Shown: positions 34,890 to 44,007 of the stretch, one piece after another
How the letters are laid out: every line of letters begins with the position of its first letter
How positions within the stretch are numbered: position 1 is the first letter of the stretch
Assembly: GCA_034408745.1 (NCBI GenBank)
Contig: JAWXCM010000320.1
Coordinates: 1-64,000, forward strand
DNA from: JAWXCM01 sp034408745
Lineage (GTDB): Bacteria > Acidobacteriota > Terriglobia > Bryobacterales > Bryobacteraceae
DNA: 64,000 nt
Direction: 5' to 3'
Notes under the pieces: generated by a model
The model's input: the letters and a program-made list of their open reading frames with translations, nothing else
Database searches by the model: none
Told to the model about the DNA's origin: nothing
Translations under genes and position numbers: made by a program

Positions 34890-35126
34890 ATGGCTGAAGA
34901 GAACAACCAGCAGAACGCTGCCCCGCCCGCACCCGCGCCAGGCCGCAGCAAAGACGAAGTGGCTCTGGAGCTGATGAAGTTCATCGCACAGACCACCGGG
35001 TACGGAAAGGGTGGAGCCGGGGCAGGATATGGCGCGCCAAAAGCGGTGAAATCACCGGAGGAATACGCCGACGCACTGCTGGAACTTTTCGATAAATGCC
35101 GCGGGGTGGTAAAGCGGGGGGAGTAA
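34890..35126 (+). CDS. Small Ala/Pro-rich hypothetical protein, 78 residues
   Basis: ATG at 34890 with GAGGAG about 10 bases upstream. A low-complexity N-terminus (NAAPPAPAPGRSKDE) leads to a short helical region and a Gly-rich loop (GYGKGGAGAGYGAPK), then a helix EEYADALLELFDKCRGVV. No family recognised; the C-terminal helix may mediate binding. Divergent from the HipA-like gene and convergent with the histone-like gene. Confidence 0.7.
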   Translation: MAEENNQQNAAPPAPAPGRSKDEVALELMKFIAQTTGYGKGGAGAGYGAPKAVKSPEEYADALLELFDKCRGVVKRGE

Positions 35127-35136
35127 AACGGAGACT

Positions 35137-35171
35137 ACGAGGCAGACCCGGGTATCCCTGGCCTGCCTCGT
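35137..35171. terminator. Stem-loop between two convergent genes, possible bidirectional terminator
   Basis: A 9-bp inverted repeat ACGAGGCAG / CTGCCTCGT with a 17-base interior lies between the stops at 35126 (+) and 35181 (-). The T-tracts on either side are poor, so termination efficiency is doubtful. Confidence 0.4.
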
Positions 35172-35180
35172 CTTAGTTCA

Positions 35181-35960
35181 CTAACGGCGCCCGGTCTTTT
35201 TGGCGCCCTTCTTCGCTGCCACTTTCTTAGCCGAAGCCTTCTTCGCTGCGGTCTTCTTCGCCGGCGCTTTCTTCGCGGCTACTTTCTTCGCCGGAGGAGC
35301 TTTCTTCGCAGCACCTTTCTTCGCGGCTACTTTCTTCGCCGGAAGAGCTTTCTTCGCAGCACCTTTCTTAGCCGCCACCTTCTTCGCGGGTGGCGCAGCC
35401 TTCTTCGCCGCTACCTTCTTCGAGGCTGCTTTCTTTGCGGGAGCCGCCTTCTTAGCCGGAGGAGCGGCCTTCTTCGAAGACGCTTTCCTGGCAGCTACTT
35501 TCGTGGCTGGAGGAGCAGCCTTTTTCGCGGGGGCAGTCGCTTTCTTAGCTGCCGGAGCCGCAGCCTTCTTACCCGCGGCCTTCTTAGCGGGAGCCGCTGG
35601 TTTGCGCGCCGATTTCTTCGCGGTGGGTGCTGCTGTTTCGACTACGCCTTCAGAAGCGGCGTCACCCGATGGCGCCGCGGGCCCTTCGTCCGGGGCGGAC
35701 GGAGCTGCTACACCACTACTTGCTGGCTTCGCATCTTCCTCGTCATCTTCCTCGTCATCGTCGTCGTCGAGGTCGTCGTCATCGTCCTCGTCTTTACGAG
35801 GGGACTCGTCTTCATCGTCCTCGAAGTCGTCGTCGTCATCGTCGTCATCGCCGTCATCGCCGTACTCGCCGAGTTCGGACTCCAACTCCACGTGTTCGTC
35901 TTCGTAGCTGAAGTCGTCCATATCTTTCTCGTCGCGAGCCAGCAAGCGAGTTTCGGTCAT
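35181..35960 (-). CDS. Histone-H1-like protein with acidic N-terminus and Lys/Ala/Pro repeat tail
   Basis: 259 residues with strong charge polarity. After about 15 ordinary residues, residues 16-80 are an Asp/Glu block (runs of six to eight Asp). A Ser/Ala/Pro linker follows, and from about 115 to the end the chain is Lys/Ala/Pro-rich with near-repeats of AKKAAPPAKKVAAKKG. Eukaryote-H1-like tails of this type compact DNA; the acidic block could self-mask or bind basic partners. AGGAGG stands 8 bases before the ATG and a promoter lies at 35995-36022. Repeat copy number could vary between strains. It shares AKKA units with the micropeptide at 7626. Confidence 0.85.
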   Translation of the reverse strand: MTETRLLARDEKDMDDFSYEDEHVELESELGEYGDDGDDDDDDDDFEDDEDESPRKDEDDDDDLDDDDDEEDDEEDAKPASSGVAAPSAPDEGPAAPSGDAASEGVVETAAPTAKKSARKPAAPAKKAAGKKAAAPAAKKATAPAKKAAPPATKVAARKASSKKAAPPAKKAAPAKKAASKKVAAKKAAPPAKKVAAKKGAAKKALPAKKVAAKKGAAKKAPPAKKVAAKKAPAKKTAAKKASAKKVAAKKGAKKTGRR

Positions 35961-35994
35961 TCAGTATGCCTCCTGTGCGGCCTTACACACGGAT

Positions 35995-36022
35995 AGTCTA
36001 ACTCGTTTTACAACGTTCGCAA
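35995..36022 (-). promoter_or_regulatory. Candidate promoter of the histone-like gene
   Basis: Minus-strand TTGCGA (36022-36017), 16-base spacer, TAGACT (36000-35995). The ATG at 35960 follows about 35 bases later, with a consensus AGGAGG ribosome site between. Confidence 0.45.
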
Positions 36023-36032
36023 TATCCTCGGT

Positions 36033-36069
36033 AAAAAAACAAAGCCCCGCGGCTTTGTTGGCCGCGGGG
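36033..36069 (-). terminator. Rho-independent terminator of the MltD-like gene
   Basis: Minus-strand 9-bp stem CCCCGCGGC / GCCGCGGGG with a 7-base loop, then CTTTG and a run of seven T. It lies 35 bases after the stop at 36104 and separates that gene from the histone-like gene. Confidence 0.88.
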
Positions 36070-36103
36070 GAAATGGAAAACACAGGAGGAGTACGACGAA
36101 AAT

Positions 36104-37810
36104 CTAACGGGATGCCAGACGCCTGCGGGCCGGGGTCGACGCCGGTGTCCGCTTCGGAGCAGTCTTTGCGTTCTTCACGCTGCCGCCGCTCTTCGACGAT
36201 GTGGCGGTTCGGCGGGCGGTGGCCGTGGATTTCTTCACCGGAGCTTTGTTGGTGGCGTTCATCGACGCTGGCTTCGGACGCGAGCGTTCCACCTGCGAAG
36301 CCGTTGGGATGGCGAGCACTTCGCCCATCTCCGCCTGCGAGGTGTTGTTTGCCGCCGTAATTGCGCTTACCGGAGTGTTGTAGCGGCGCGCAATCGCCTC
36401 AATCGTGTCGCCTTCCACCACGCGGTGAATGCGCCAGGAAGCACGCTGCGCAGCCGGAATTGTCTCGACAGCAGCCATTGCCCGAGCCCGTGTGCCTACG
36501 GGAAGATGGACTTCATACCCTGCCGGGGCCACGGAACTGAGCAACGCCGGGTTCAAATCCTTGATGTCCGATACCGGACGGTCCGCCGCGTCGGCCAGCA
36601 GTCCAAGATGCGTCGGAGCCTCCAGCGCCATGTTCTCGTACTCCATGGGGGCTTCGCCGTCGATGTTCTCGAGACCGTAATCTTTGGCGTTCTTGTGCAT
36701 GATGGTCATCGCAAGGATGATCGGCACATAGTTAGTGGTCTCGTTGGGAATCGCGTTCCGCGCCCGAATTTCCCAGAAATCGGCGTATCCGGTACGCTGC
36801 ACGGCCCGGTCTACACAACCATCGCCACAGTTGTAACCGGCGATCGCCAGATACCAGTCTCCGAACTTCTGGTACAGATCGCGCAGATGGCGCGCCGCCG
36901 ACCGCGTCGCCTTCTCCGGATCCAGCCTGTCATCGTGGAACGCCGACTGCATCAGCCCGTACTCACGCCCGCGGAACTGCACAAACTGCCACATGCCAAC
37001 GGCTGACTTGTTCGATACCGCTCGCGGATAGAAGCCCGATTCGGCCTGAGCCAGATAAATCAATTCCTGCGGAACGCCCTCTTCAGCCAGAATGCGCTGG
37101 ATCAGCGGGCGATAACGCCCGGCGCGCTTCAAACCGGCAATGATGGTCCGCTTGCCCTTCTCAGTAGAAAAGTAGTTGATATAGCTCAGCACCAGGTCGT
37201 TCATCTCGAGCGGAAGCTGCGATGCAGTGGCCTGGATCTGTTCCCGGACGCGCGGCTTCAGACTCGGATCCACCGGAAACGTCATGTCGAGGATCTCTTC
37301 GAGCGGTGCTTTTTCGTAAGACGCCTGCGCCGACATATCGCCTGCGCCAAGCTTGTTCACATCAAGCTTATGGATCTCACCCACCATCTGCTCGAGCCGC
37401 ATCTCCACCTTCAGGCGGTCCGTCAGCGTCTCGGGTGCGGCCAGCAGGATTTCGACAGCGGCGTCGAATTCCACGCGGGCTTTCTGCAACTCGCCAGCGG
37501 CGGACAGCCGCTTACCGGCTGCAAACCGCTCGTCGGCACGGCGAATCCGGTTGTCAGCCTGCGAAGGCCGGGGCGGAACAGTGAGATTTGGCCTGAGGAA
37601 AACTACGGAATCAGAGACATATGGATTGGCAGGTACGACGGGAGCTTCCAGGGCAGTGGGAGGTGTCGCAGAGAAGGAGGAGGTCCTCGGAGCCGGCGGC
37701 AGGAAGGACATCGCGAATTGCTGAGATCCTGCGGTGGTAACACAACCTGTCAGGAAGCAAGTACTTACGATGCCGAAAGCCAGAAAAACTCTATTTTGAC
37801 TGCTGGTCAT
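36104..37810 (-). CDS. MltD-like membrane-bound lytic transglycosylase with LysM domain
   Basis: 568 residues. Lipoprotein signal with lipobox FLTGC (Cys23), so it is anchored to a membrane facing the periplasm. A helical region (about 85-200) precedes the SLT domain (about 235-345) with catalytic Glu257 in YLAQAESGFYP, followed by SAVGMWQFV and LAIAGYNCG. One LysM repeat (about 452-495, HRVVEGDTIEAIARRYN) binds glycan strands. The tail is basic and Ser/Thr/Lys-rich (KKSTATARRTATSSK). It cleaves peptidoglycan. It is divergent from a bactofilin gene, a family often linked to cell-wall shaping. Confidence 0.92.
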   Translation of the reverse strand: MTSSQNRVFLAFGIVSTCFLTGCVTTAGSQQFAMSFLPPAPRTSSFSATPPTALEAPVVPANPYVSDSVVFLRPNLTVPPRPSQADNRIRRADERFAAGKRLSAAGELQKARVEFDAAVEILLAAPETLTDRLKVEMRLEQMVGEIHKLDVNKLGAGDMSAQASYEKAPLEEILDMTFPVDPSLKPRVREQIQATASQLPLEMNDLVLSYINYFSTEKGKRTIIAGLKRAGRYRPLIQRILAEEGVPQELIYLAQAESGFYPRAVSNKSAVGMWQFVQFRGREYGLMQSAFHDDRLDPEKATRSAARHLRDLYQKFGDWYLAIAGYNCGDGCVDRAVQRTGYADFWEIRARNAIPNETTNYVPIILAMTIMHKNAKDYGLENIDGEAPMEYENMALEAPTHLGLLADAADRPVSDIKDLNPALLSSVAPAGYEVHLPVGTRARAMAAVETIPAAQRASWRIHRVVEGDTIEAIARRYNTPVSAITAANNTSQAEMGEVLAIPTASQVERSRPKPASMNATNKAPVKKSTATARRTATSSKSGGSVKNAKTAPKRTPASTPARRRLASR

Positions 37811-38043
37811 TCTTCCCCTGGGCAGTTCAGATTTCGATTACATGTCAGAAACTCCAGTCTACCGTTTTACGTAGACTGGGTCAAGTCGCCTCAGGCGTGG
37901 GTCAAAATGCCACAATTCGAGGTCGAACGGAGAATCGACATTCCAACAACTTTGTGAGGTGCGCTCTCGGCGTATGCTTTATAGTATGAGTTTCGAGGAT
38001 TACCGCCTCGACGCTGCTCCGACCTTCCAGGGAGTTTCTCCTC

Positions 38044-38607
38044 ATGTGGAACCGACGTAAAGACGAAGAAAACCCGCCACGACCCACACCGACAACAACA
38101 CCAACGCCGGCGGCACCAGCCGCTCCGATTCAGCCACGGGAGGCCCAACCACAAATGTCATCTATGCCAATGCGGTCTTATGACGCGCCGGCCACGGCCG
38201 GAGGCGCCGCCACCATCGGCAAAGGCGTCAACGTCAAAGGCCAGATCCTCAGCCGCGAAGATCTCGTCATTGACGGCGAAGTGGAAGGCACCGTCGAGGC
38301 GCATGACCACCGCATTACCATCGGCCCCAACGGTAAAGTTCATGCCGGTGTGAAGGCCCGCGAAATTGTGGTCCAGGGAACCATCCAGGGCAACGTCGAG
38401 GCTGCCGACAAGATCGACATCAAGAAAGACGCGAGGCTGGTCGGCGACATCCGCACCGCGCGCATCGTCATTGAAGACGGAGCGTACTTCAAGGGCAGCA
38501 TCGACATCATCAAACCCGATGCCAAACCCCAGCCGAAACAGGCAGCCGCACCCGCGGCGGCGTCTGACAAAGCGACGGCGCCCCCGGCCGCGGCTTCCGG
38601 AAGCTAA
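38044..38607 (+). CDS. Bactofilin, cytoskeletal filament protein
   Basis: 187 residues. A Pro/Thr-rich disordered N-terminus (about 1-55) is followed by the right-handed beta-helix core with bactofilin rungs: GKGVNVKGQILSREDLVIDGEVEG, IGPNGKVHAGVKAREIVVQG, VEAADKIDIKKDARLVGDI and IVIEDGAYFKGSI. A Pro/Ala-rich tail closes it. Bactofilins polymerise without nucleotide and localise cell-wall enzymes, which fits the divergent lytic transglycosylase 230 bases away. Confidence 0.93.
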   Translation: MWNRRKDEENPPRPTPTTTPTPAAPAAPIQPREAQPQMSSMPMRSYDAPATAGGAATIGKGVNVKGQILSREDLVIDGEVEGTVEAHDHRITIGPNGKVHAGVKAREIVVQGTIQGNVEAADKIDIKKDARLVGDIRTARIVIEDGAYFKGSIDIIKPDAKPQPKQAAAPAAASDKATAPPAAASGS

Positions 38608-38660
38608 TCCGGAAAGAAAGTTCCGGACACAGACGTGGCTGATTCGAGGAGTGTAATTCT

Positions 38661-39353
38661 TTGCTGGACCGCCTGAAAGGCCTGTTGCGCGGCACGGGGT
38701 CGGACAGAGAAGCGTCCGGCGCCGCAGGCCGTCCTTCCTCAGCCACGTCGCGCCGATCGTCCGGTACAGGCGCACCTGTCCCCCGCCAGAGCAACGGGCT
38801 CGAGCAGTTTTTTGCCATCCTGCGCGACCGCGGATCGCTCGGAGTTCTGGACTTCTCCGGAGTCAGTCAGGAAAACATTAGCTTCCTAACCAACATGGGG
38901 CACCGGTTTGCGTCTGAAGACTTCCTGCGAGCACTCGAACAGACGTTCGGCGAAGACGGGTTGCGCAGCCAGTCGGATCCCGTGCTGGTGGATCAGTTTG
39001 TCTCCGAAAATCTAAGCTTTGCTCCCGACAGCCTGGATGGTGTACTGCTCTGGGATTCCCTCCAGTTCCTCTCGCCGCACCTGCTGCAACTTACAGTCGA
39101 CCGGCTTTACGAAGCCATGCGGCCCGAAGGCTGCATGCTCGCCTTCTTCAATGCCGACGAAAAGCAGCGGACAATCCCGGTGCACCAATACCGTATCGCC
39201 GATCTGAAGACGGTCAACCTTATCGCACGCGGCGAAGCCCCCTCCGGACAGTACTTCAACAACCGGTCCATCGAGAAACTCTTTCAGAAATTCCACTCCG
39301 TCAAATTCTTCCTGGCGCGCGATCACCTGCGCGAGATTATCGTTCGGCGATAA
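38661..39353 (+). CDS. Probable SAM-dependent methyltransferase-like protein
   Basis: 230 residues from a TTG. A basic, Ser/Arg-rich N-terminus (about 1-45) precedes a Rossmann-like domain. The first loop, normally a Gly-rich SAM site, reads LGVLDFSGVSQENISF, less canonical than usual; DGVLLWDSLQFLSPHLLQ and LYEAMRPEGCMLAFF match the post-motif helices of class I methyltransferases. Function may be binding rather than catalysis. It lies between bactofilin and lysS on the same strand. Confidence 0.6.
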   Translation: MLDRLKGLLRGTGSDREASGAAGRPSSATSRRSSGTGAPVPRQSNGLEQFFAILRDRGSLGVLDFSGVSQENISFLTNMGHRFASEDFLRALEQTFGEDGLRSQSDPVLVDQFVSENLSFAPDSLDGVLLWDSLQFLSPHLLQLTVDRLYEAMRPEGCMLAFFNADEKQRTIPVHQYRIADLKTVNLIARGEAPSGQYFNNRSIEKLFQKFHSVKFFLARDHLREIIVRR

Positions 39354-39406
39354 TTAGAAGTTCCGGGCGCATACGCCAACCCCGAAACACTGAACAGGAG
39401 AAGAGT

Positions 39407-40921
39407 TTGTCACTCGAGGACGACCTGATCCAGGGCCGCACACAACGCATTCGCGAGATTGAGGCTCTGGGTTACAAGGCATACGGACACAGGTTCGATT
39501 TCACGCACACCCTCCCGGACATCCTGTCCGCCTGGAGCGAAAAGACCGGCGAAGAGCTGACGGAAGCTAAACCGGAGGCCCGCATTTGCGGCCGAATTCT
39601 CACGCTCCGCCACATGGGCAAGGCGTCGTTCGCGCACCTGCTGCAGAACGGGCAAAAGCTGCAGGTCTACGTCAGGAAAGACGACGTCGGCGAACAGCAG
39701 TGGAACCTGTGGAAGCTGGTCGACCTGGGCGACATCATCGGCGCCGACGGCTATATCTTCCGCACACGCACCGGCGAACTCAGCCTGCACGTGACAAAGC
39801 TGTACTTTCTCTCAAAGATCCTGCTCACGATGCCGGAGAAGTTCCACGGTCTCGAAGATGTGGAGACTCGCTACCGCCAGCGCTACCTCGACCTGATCGC
39901 GAATCCGGAAGTGCGCGGCGCGTTCGTCACTCGCGCAAAAGTAATCACGTCCCTGCGCCGGCAGCTGGAATCGCGCGGCTTCATTGAGGTGGAAACACCG
40001 ATGATGCAGGCCATCTACGGCGGCGCGGCGGCGAAGCCCTTCACCACACATCACAATACGCTCGACCTCGACCTCTACCTCCGCATTGCGCCCGAGTTGT
40101 ACCTGAAGCGCCTGGTGGTCGGTGGGCTCGACCGCGTATATGAAATCAACCGGAACTTCCGCAATGAGGGGATCTCGACGCACCACAACCCCGAGTTCAC
40201 CATGCTTGAGTTTTACCAGGCCTACACCGACTACATGGGCCTGATGGATCTGTCGGTGGAGCTGCTGCGCCAGGTGGCCATTGATGCCACCGGATCGCCC
40301 CAGGTTCCTTACGACGGTCAGATCATCGACTTCGATAACGTCCGCCGCTTCAGCATGCGCGAGGCAATTGTCGAAATGTGGACGGAGGCCGACCGACCGA
40401 CGCTCGATAACGTGCGGGATCCGGAGTGGCTGGCGAAGCATTCGAAGAAGGCAACCGCCGGAGAGCGCCTGGTCGACATCTTCGAACGTGTTTGCGAAGA
40501 GCAGCTCTTCCAGCCGACCATCATTTACGACTACCCTGTCGAAATCTCCCCGCTGTCGAAGAACAAGCCGGATGAGCCCGAGTTCGTCGAACGCTTTGAA
40601 ATCTTCGCTGCCGGGATGGAGATCGGCAACGCCTACACCGAGTTGAACGACCCGCAGGAACAGCGGCGGCGCTTCGAAATGCAGCTGGGTATGGCGGCTC
40701 GCGGCGACGAAGAAGCCCACAAGATGGACGAGGATTACCTCCGCGCGCTCAGCTACGGCATGCCTCCCACCGGCGGTGAAGGCATCGGTATCGACCGTCT
40801 GGCGATGATTATGACGGGGTCGAAGTCGATTCGCGACGTGATCCTGTTCCCGCTGCTCCGGCCGGAAGGGCCTATCGGCATTCTCGATTCGCTCCGCGCC
40901 GCCGACCCCACAACGAAGTGA
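39407..40921 (+). CDS. lysS: Lysyl-tRNA synthetase, class II
   Basis: 504 residues from a TTG preceded by CAGGAGAAGAG. The N-terminal OB-fold anticodon-binding domain (about 55-150) contains GRILTLRHMGKASFAHL. The class II core shows motif 1 (GFIEVETPMMQ), motif 2 (FRNEGISTHHNPEFTMLEFY) and motif 3 (GEGIGIDRLAMIMTGSKSIRDVILFPL). It charges tRNA-Lys. Its stop is overlapped by the GTG of the downstream permease, so the essential gene leads a long overlapping series. Confidence 0.97.
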   Translation: MSLEDDLIQGRTQRIREIEALGYKAYGHRFDFTHTLPDILSAWSEKTGEELTEAKPEARICGRILTLRHMGKASFAHLLQNGQKLQVYVRKDDVGEQQWNLWKLVDLGDIIGADGYIFRTRTGELSLHVTKLYFLSKILLTMPEKFHGLEDVETRYRQRYLDLIANPEVRGAFVTRAKVITSLRRQLESRGFIEVETPMMQAIYGGAAAKPFTTHHNTLDLDLYLRIAPELYLKRLVVGGLDRVYEINRNFRNEGISTHHNPEFTMLEFYQAYTDYMGLMDLSVELLRQVAIDATGSPQVPYDGQIIDFDNVRRFSMREAIVEMWTEADRPTLDNVRDPEWLAKHSKKATAGERLVDIFERVCEEQLFQPTIIYDYPVEISPLSKNKPDEPEFVERFEIFAAGMEIGNAYTELNDPQEQRRRFEMQLGMAARGDEEAHKMDEDYLRALSYGMPPTGGEGIGIDRLAMIMTGSKSIRDVILFPLLRPEGPIGILDSLRAADPTTK

Positions 40922-42153
40922 TCTCGGCCTTCGAACTCTTTGTCGCCATTCGCTACCTCCGGGCTCGCCGGAAGCAGGCCGTGATCTCTGTCATTACGGT
41001 GATCTCGGTGGTTGGCGTGGCGGCGGGAGTAATGGCGATGGTGATCGCGCTCGCTATCAACAATGGGTTTCGCGGGACGCTGCAGCGCAATTTGCTCGGC
41101 GCGACGGCGCATGTGAGCGTGCTGGAGAAAGCGCCTGGCGAGGGTATTACCGGCTGGGAGGGGCTCGCGGCGAAGGTGCGGACGCTGCCTCACGTGGTCG
41201 ATGTCGCGCCGGGGCTCTACGGACAGGTGCTGATGAGTGGTCCACAGTTGTCTTCGGGTGCCGTGATCAAGGGGGTCGATCCGGACGCCGCCGGAAAGCA
41301 GACTGAGATGCTGGGGCGGCTGAAATCGGGCTCGCTGGCGCGGCTGAAGGATACGTCGGGGCTGCCCGGCATTATTCTCGGCAAGGGACTCGCGCAGAGC
41401 ACCGGGATGATGCAGGACGCGGTGATCCAGGTGATTATTCCGAACGGGGAACTGACGCCGTTCGGACCGCGCGCGGCGACGTATCCGTTCCGCGTCGCTG
41501 GCATTTTTGAATCCGGCTTCTATGAGCTGGATGCGACTTGGGCCTACGTAACGCTGGGCCAGGCACAACGAATCCTCAGCGTGCCGGACGTGGTCAACTC
41601 CATTGAGATCAAGCTGGATGAGATCTATCGGGCCCCGGAAGTCGCCGCGCAGATTGAGGGCTTCCTGCCGAAAACGCTCGCCGCGACCACCTGGATGGAA
41701 CAAAACAAACCCATTTTGAGCGCGCTAAAAATGGAGCGGGCGGTCACCATGATCACCATTGGGCTGATTCAGGGGATCGCCGCGCTCAACATTCTGATCG
41801 CGCTGGTAATGGCCGTGATGGAGAAGTACAAGGACATCGCCATTCTGATGAGCATGGGCGCCCGGCAGCAGCAAGTCCGGAACATCTTTGTGCTGCAGGG
41901 CGTGCTGATCGGCATCACCGGCTCGGCCATTGGGCTGACGCTCGGGTACACGTTGTCGTACATGGCAGACCGCTACCGCTGGATCACGCTCGACGCTCAG
42001 GTGTACTCGCTCGCTTATGTGCCGTTCGACCCACGGCCCCTCGATGCCTTGTGGATCGCGGGTATTGCCATTGCGATCAGCTTCCTGGCCACGCTCTACC
42101 CCGCGCGCAATGCAACAAAGATCGTGCCCGTCGAAGCGCTGAGGTACGAGTAG
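40918..42153 (+). CDS. LolC/LolE-like lipoprotein-releasing ABC transporter permease
   Basis: 411 residues. One membrane helix near the N-terminus (QAVISVITVISVVGVAAGVM), a large periplasmic MacB-like domain (about 50-270), then three helices, the FtsX domain, with IALVMAVMEKYKDIAILMSMGARQQQVRNIF containing the coupling-helix motif and ending ATLYPARNATKIVPVEALRYE. Lol permeases lift lipoproteins from the inner membrane to LolA. The ATPase LolD is not beside it. GTG start overlaps the lysS stop. Confidence 0.9.
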   Translation: MISAFELFVAIRYLRARRKQAVISVITVISVVGVAAGVMAMVIALAINNGFRGTLQRNLLGATAHVSVLEKAPGEGITGWEGLAAKVRTLPHVVDVAPGLYGQVLMSGPQLSSGAVIKGVDPDAAGKQTEMLGRLKSGSLARLKDTSGLPGIILGKGLAQSTGMMQDAVIQVIIPNGELTPFGPRAATYPFRVAGIFESGFYELDATWAYVTLGQAQRILSVPDVVNSIEIKLDEIYRAPEVAAQIEGFLPKTLAATTWMEQNKPILSALKMERAVTMITIGLIQGIAALNILIALVMAVMEKYKDIAILMSMGARQQQVRNIFVLQGVLIGITGSAIGLTLGYTLSYMADRYRWITLDAQVYSLAYVPFDPRPLDALWIAGIAIAISFLATLYPARNATKIVPVEALRYE

Positions 42154-42156
42154 GGC

Positions 42157-44007
42157 ATGTGCGGCATCGCTGGATACACCCACCTTCACCTGGCGTCGGA
42201 TCCATCCCGGATGAAGGCGGCGGCAGCCTGCATCCACCATCGCGGGCCTGACCAGTCAGGTACTTACGAGTCAGACACCGTCTCACTTGCGGCAGTCCGG
42301 TTGAAGATCATCGACCTCACTGGTGGCGAGCAGCCGATGCGCAGCGACGACGGCCAGACCGTTATTGTGTTCAACGGCGAGGTCTACAATCACGCCGAGA
42401 TTCGACGCGAACTGGAAGGTCTCGGGGTGCGGTTCCGGTCACGGTGCGACACCGAGGTGGTTCTCAAGGCGTATCTGCAGTGGGGACGCGAGTCCTTCCG
42501 CCGTCTGCGGGGCATGTTTGCCTTCGCCATCTGGTCCGAACGCGACCGCAGACTGACGCTCTGCCGGGACCGGCTCGGCATCAAGCCGCTGTACATCCAT
42601 CGACGCGGCGACGACCTGTACTTCGGCTCCGAACTGAAAACCCTGTTCATTCACGACGAGATCGACCGCCGCATGGACGTCGACGGGCTGAACCTGTACC
42701 TGTCGCTGAACTATATCCCCGGGCCGTACACGCTGATCGAGGGCATCCGCAAGCTCCCGCCCGGCCACTGGATGGAATGGGCCAACGGGTATGTCACTAC
42801 CGGAGCCTGGTGGACGCTGCAGTTCGACCCGCAGCCCGGCATCACACTCGAAGCGGCCAAGGAGGAGCTCGATACCCTGCTCCGCGCCTCGGTCGCCGAG
42901 CACATGATCTCCGACGTGCCGCTCGGCGTCTGGTCGAGCGGGGGCCTCGATTCCTCCGCCGTGGTGCACTATGCGTCGGAGCACCATCCGTCGCTGAAAA
43001 CGTTCTCCGTGTCGTTCCGCGGCCGGAGCTTCGACGAGAGCCGCTGGTTCCGCGAGATCGCCGCCAGGTACGGCACCGATCACAATGAGTTCGACCTGAA
43101 TCCGGAGGTGGAACTCCAGGATGCGATCGAGCAGATGTCGTACTACTCGGACGAACCGTCGTCTGACGCCGGGGCGTTGCCTGTGTGGTTTCTGTCGAAG
43201 ATGTGCCGCAGCCAGGTCACGGTCGCGCTCAGCGGAGAGGGCGCCGACGAGCTGTTCGGCGGCTACAACACCTATCTTGCCGACCAGTACGCAGCGGTGC
43301 TGCGGTCCGTTCCACGACCCCTGCGCGAGTTAGCCGCCTCGGCGTCGCGGATGCTGCCCGTGTCCGACGACAAGATTGGGCTCGACTATAAAGTGCGGCG
43401 CATGCTGGAAGGCTCGCTGCTGCCGGCGGACCAGGCCCACTTCTTCTGGAACGGCACGTTTAGCCCGGGCCAGCGCCAGGCACTGCTCGGGCCCGGACTG
43501 TTCCGGCCCTGGCCGAAGCTCCTTACGGGCGACTTCCTCTACGTCGACCAGAACTACTACCTGCCCGACGACATCCTGTACAAGACAGACCGGATGAGCA
43601 TGGCGCATTCGCTGGAGGTTCGGCCGCCTTTCCTGGATCACCGCATTGTCGAGTTCGCCGGCCGTTTGCCACACGGCCTCAAGATCCACGGTTCGGCGCT
43701 TAAGTATGTGTTGAGGGAGTTGATGAAGGACAAGCTCCCCGAATCCGTTCTGACGCGGAAGAAGGAAGGCTTCGACATCCCCGCGCATCAATGGCTGCGA
43801 ACCTGTCTGAAGCCGCTGGTTCTCCAGACCATCAACCGCCAGACGGTGGAAGCGCTCGGTGTCTTCCGCTGGCCGGTACTGCATTCCTTCCTTGGGCGGC
43901 ATCTGGACCGGCGCGAGAACCTGGGTTACCACATCTGGGGCCTGCTAACCTTGATGCTTTGGGCCCAACGATGGAAAGTGCAGGCGCCGTCCGGCGCGCA
44001 GGGCTGA
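42157..44007 (+). CDS. asnB: Asparagine synthase (glutamine-hydrolysing)
   Basis: 616 residues. Cys2 is the glutaminase nucleophile (MCGIAGY); the Ntn domain also shows HHRGPDQSG, RLKIIDLTGGEQP and FNGEVYNH. The synthetase domain has the PP-loop SGGLDSS at 261-267, SGEGADELFGGYNTY and MSMAHSLEVRPPFLDH. It can make asparagine, but this subtype sitting with glycosyltransferases is often part of exopolysaccharide or exosortase-linked clusters, where it amidates sugar acids or other acceptors. It is followed by a GT39-like gene that overlaps its end by 37 bases. Confidence 0.9.
   Translation: MCGIAGYTHLHLASDPSRMKAAAACIHHRGPDQSGTYESDTVSLAAVRLKIIDLTGGEQPMRSDDGQTVIVFNGEVYNHAEIRRELEGLGVRFRSRCDTEVVLKAYLQWGRESFRRLRGMFAFAIWSERDRRLTLCRDRLGIKPLYIHRRGDDLYFGSELKTLFIHDEIDRRMDVDGLNLYLSLNYIPGPYTLIEGIRKLPPGHWMEWANGYVTTGAWWTLQFDPQPGITLEAAKEELDTLLRASVAEHMISDVPLGVWSSGGLDSSAVVHYASEHHPSLKTFSVSFRGRSFDESRWFREIAARYGTDHNEFDLNPEVELQDAIEQMSYYSDEPSSDAGALPVWFLSKMCRSQVTVALSGEGADELFGGYNTYLADQYAAVLRSVPRPLRELAASASRMLPVSDDKIGLDYKVRRMLEGSLLPADQAHFFWNGTFSPGQRQALLGPGLFRPWPKLLTGDFLYVDQNYYLPDDILYKTDRMSMAHSLEVRPPFLDHRIVEFAGRLPHGLKIHGSALKYVLRELMKDKLPESVLTRKKEGFDIPAHQWLRTCLKPLVLQTINRQTVEALGVFRWPVLHSFLGRHLDRRENLGYHIWGLLTLMLWAQRWKVQAPSGAQG

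Noticed and set aside
35190..35640. Short tandem repeats that could look like a CRISPR or satellite array
   Set aside because: The repeats are codon-level Lys/Ala/Pro units within a coding frame, irregular and without spacers.
35200..35907. Ala/Phe/Ser low-complexity plus-strand frame
   Set aside because: Antisense of the Lys/Ala/Asp repeats of the histone-like gene; the minus frame has promoter and ribosome site.
37811..38043. Promoter before bactofilin (TTGTGA ... TATAGT)
   Set aside because: The spacer would be 22 bases, too long for a sigma-70-type promoter.
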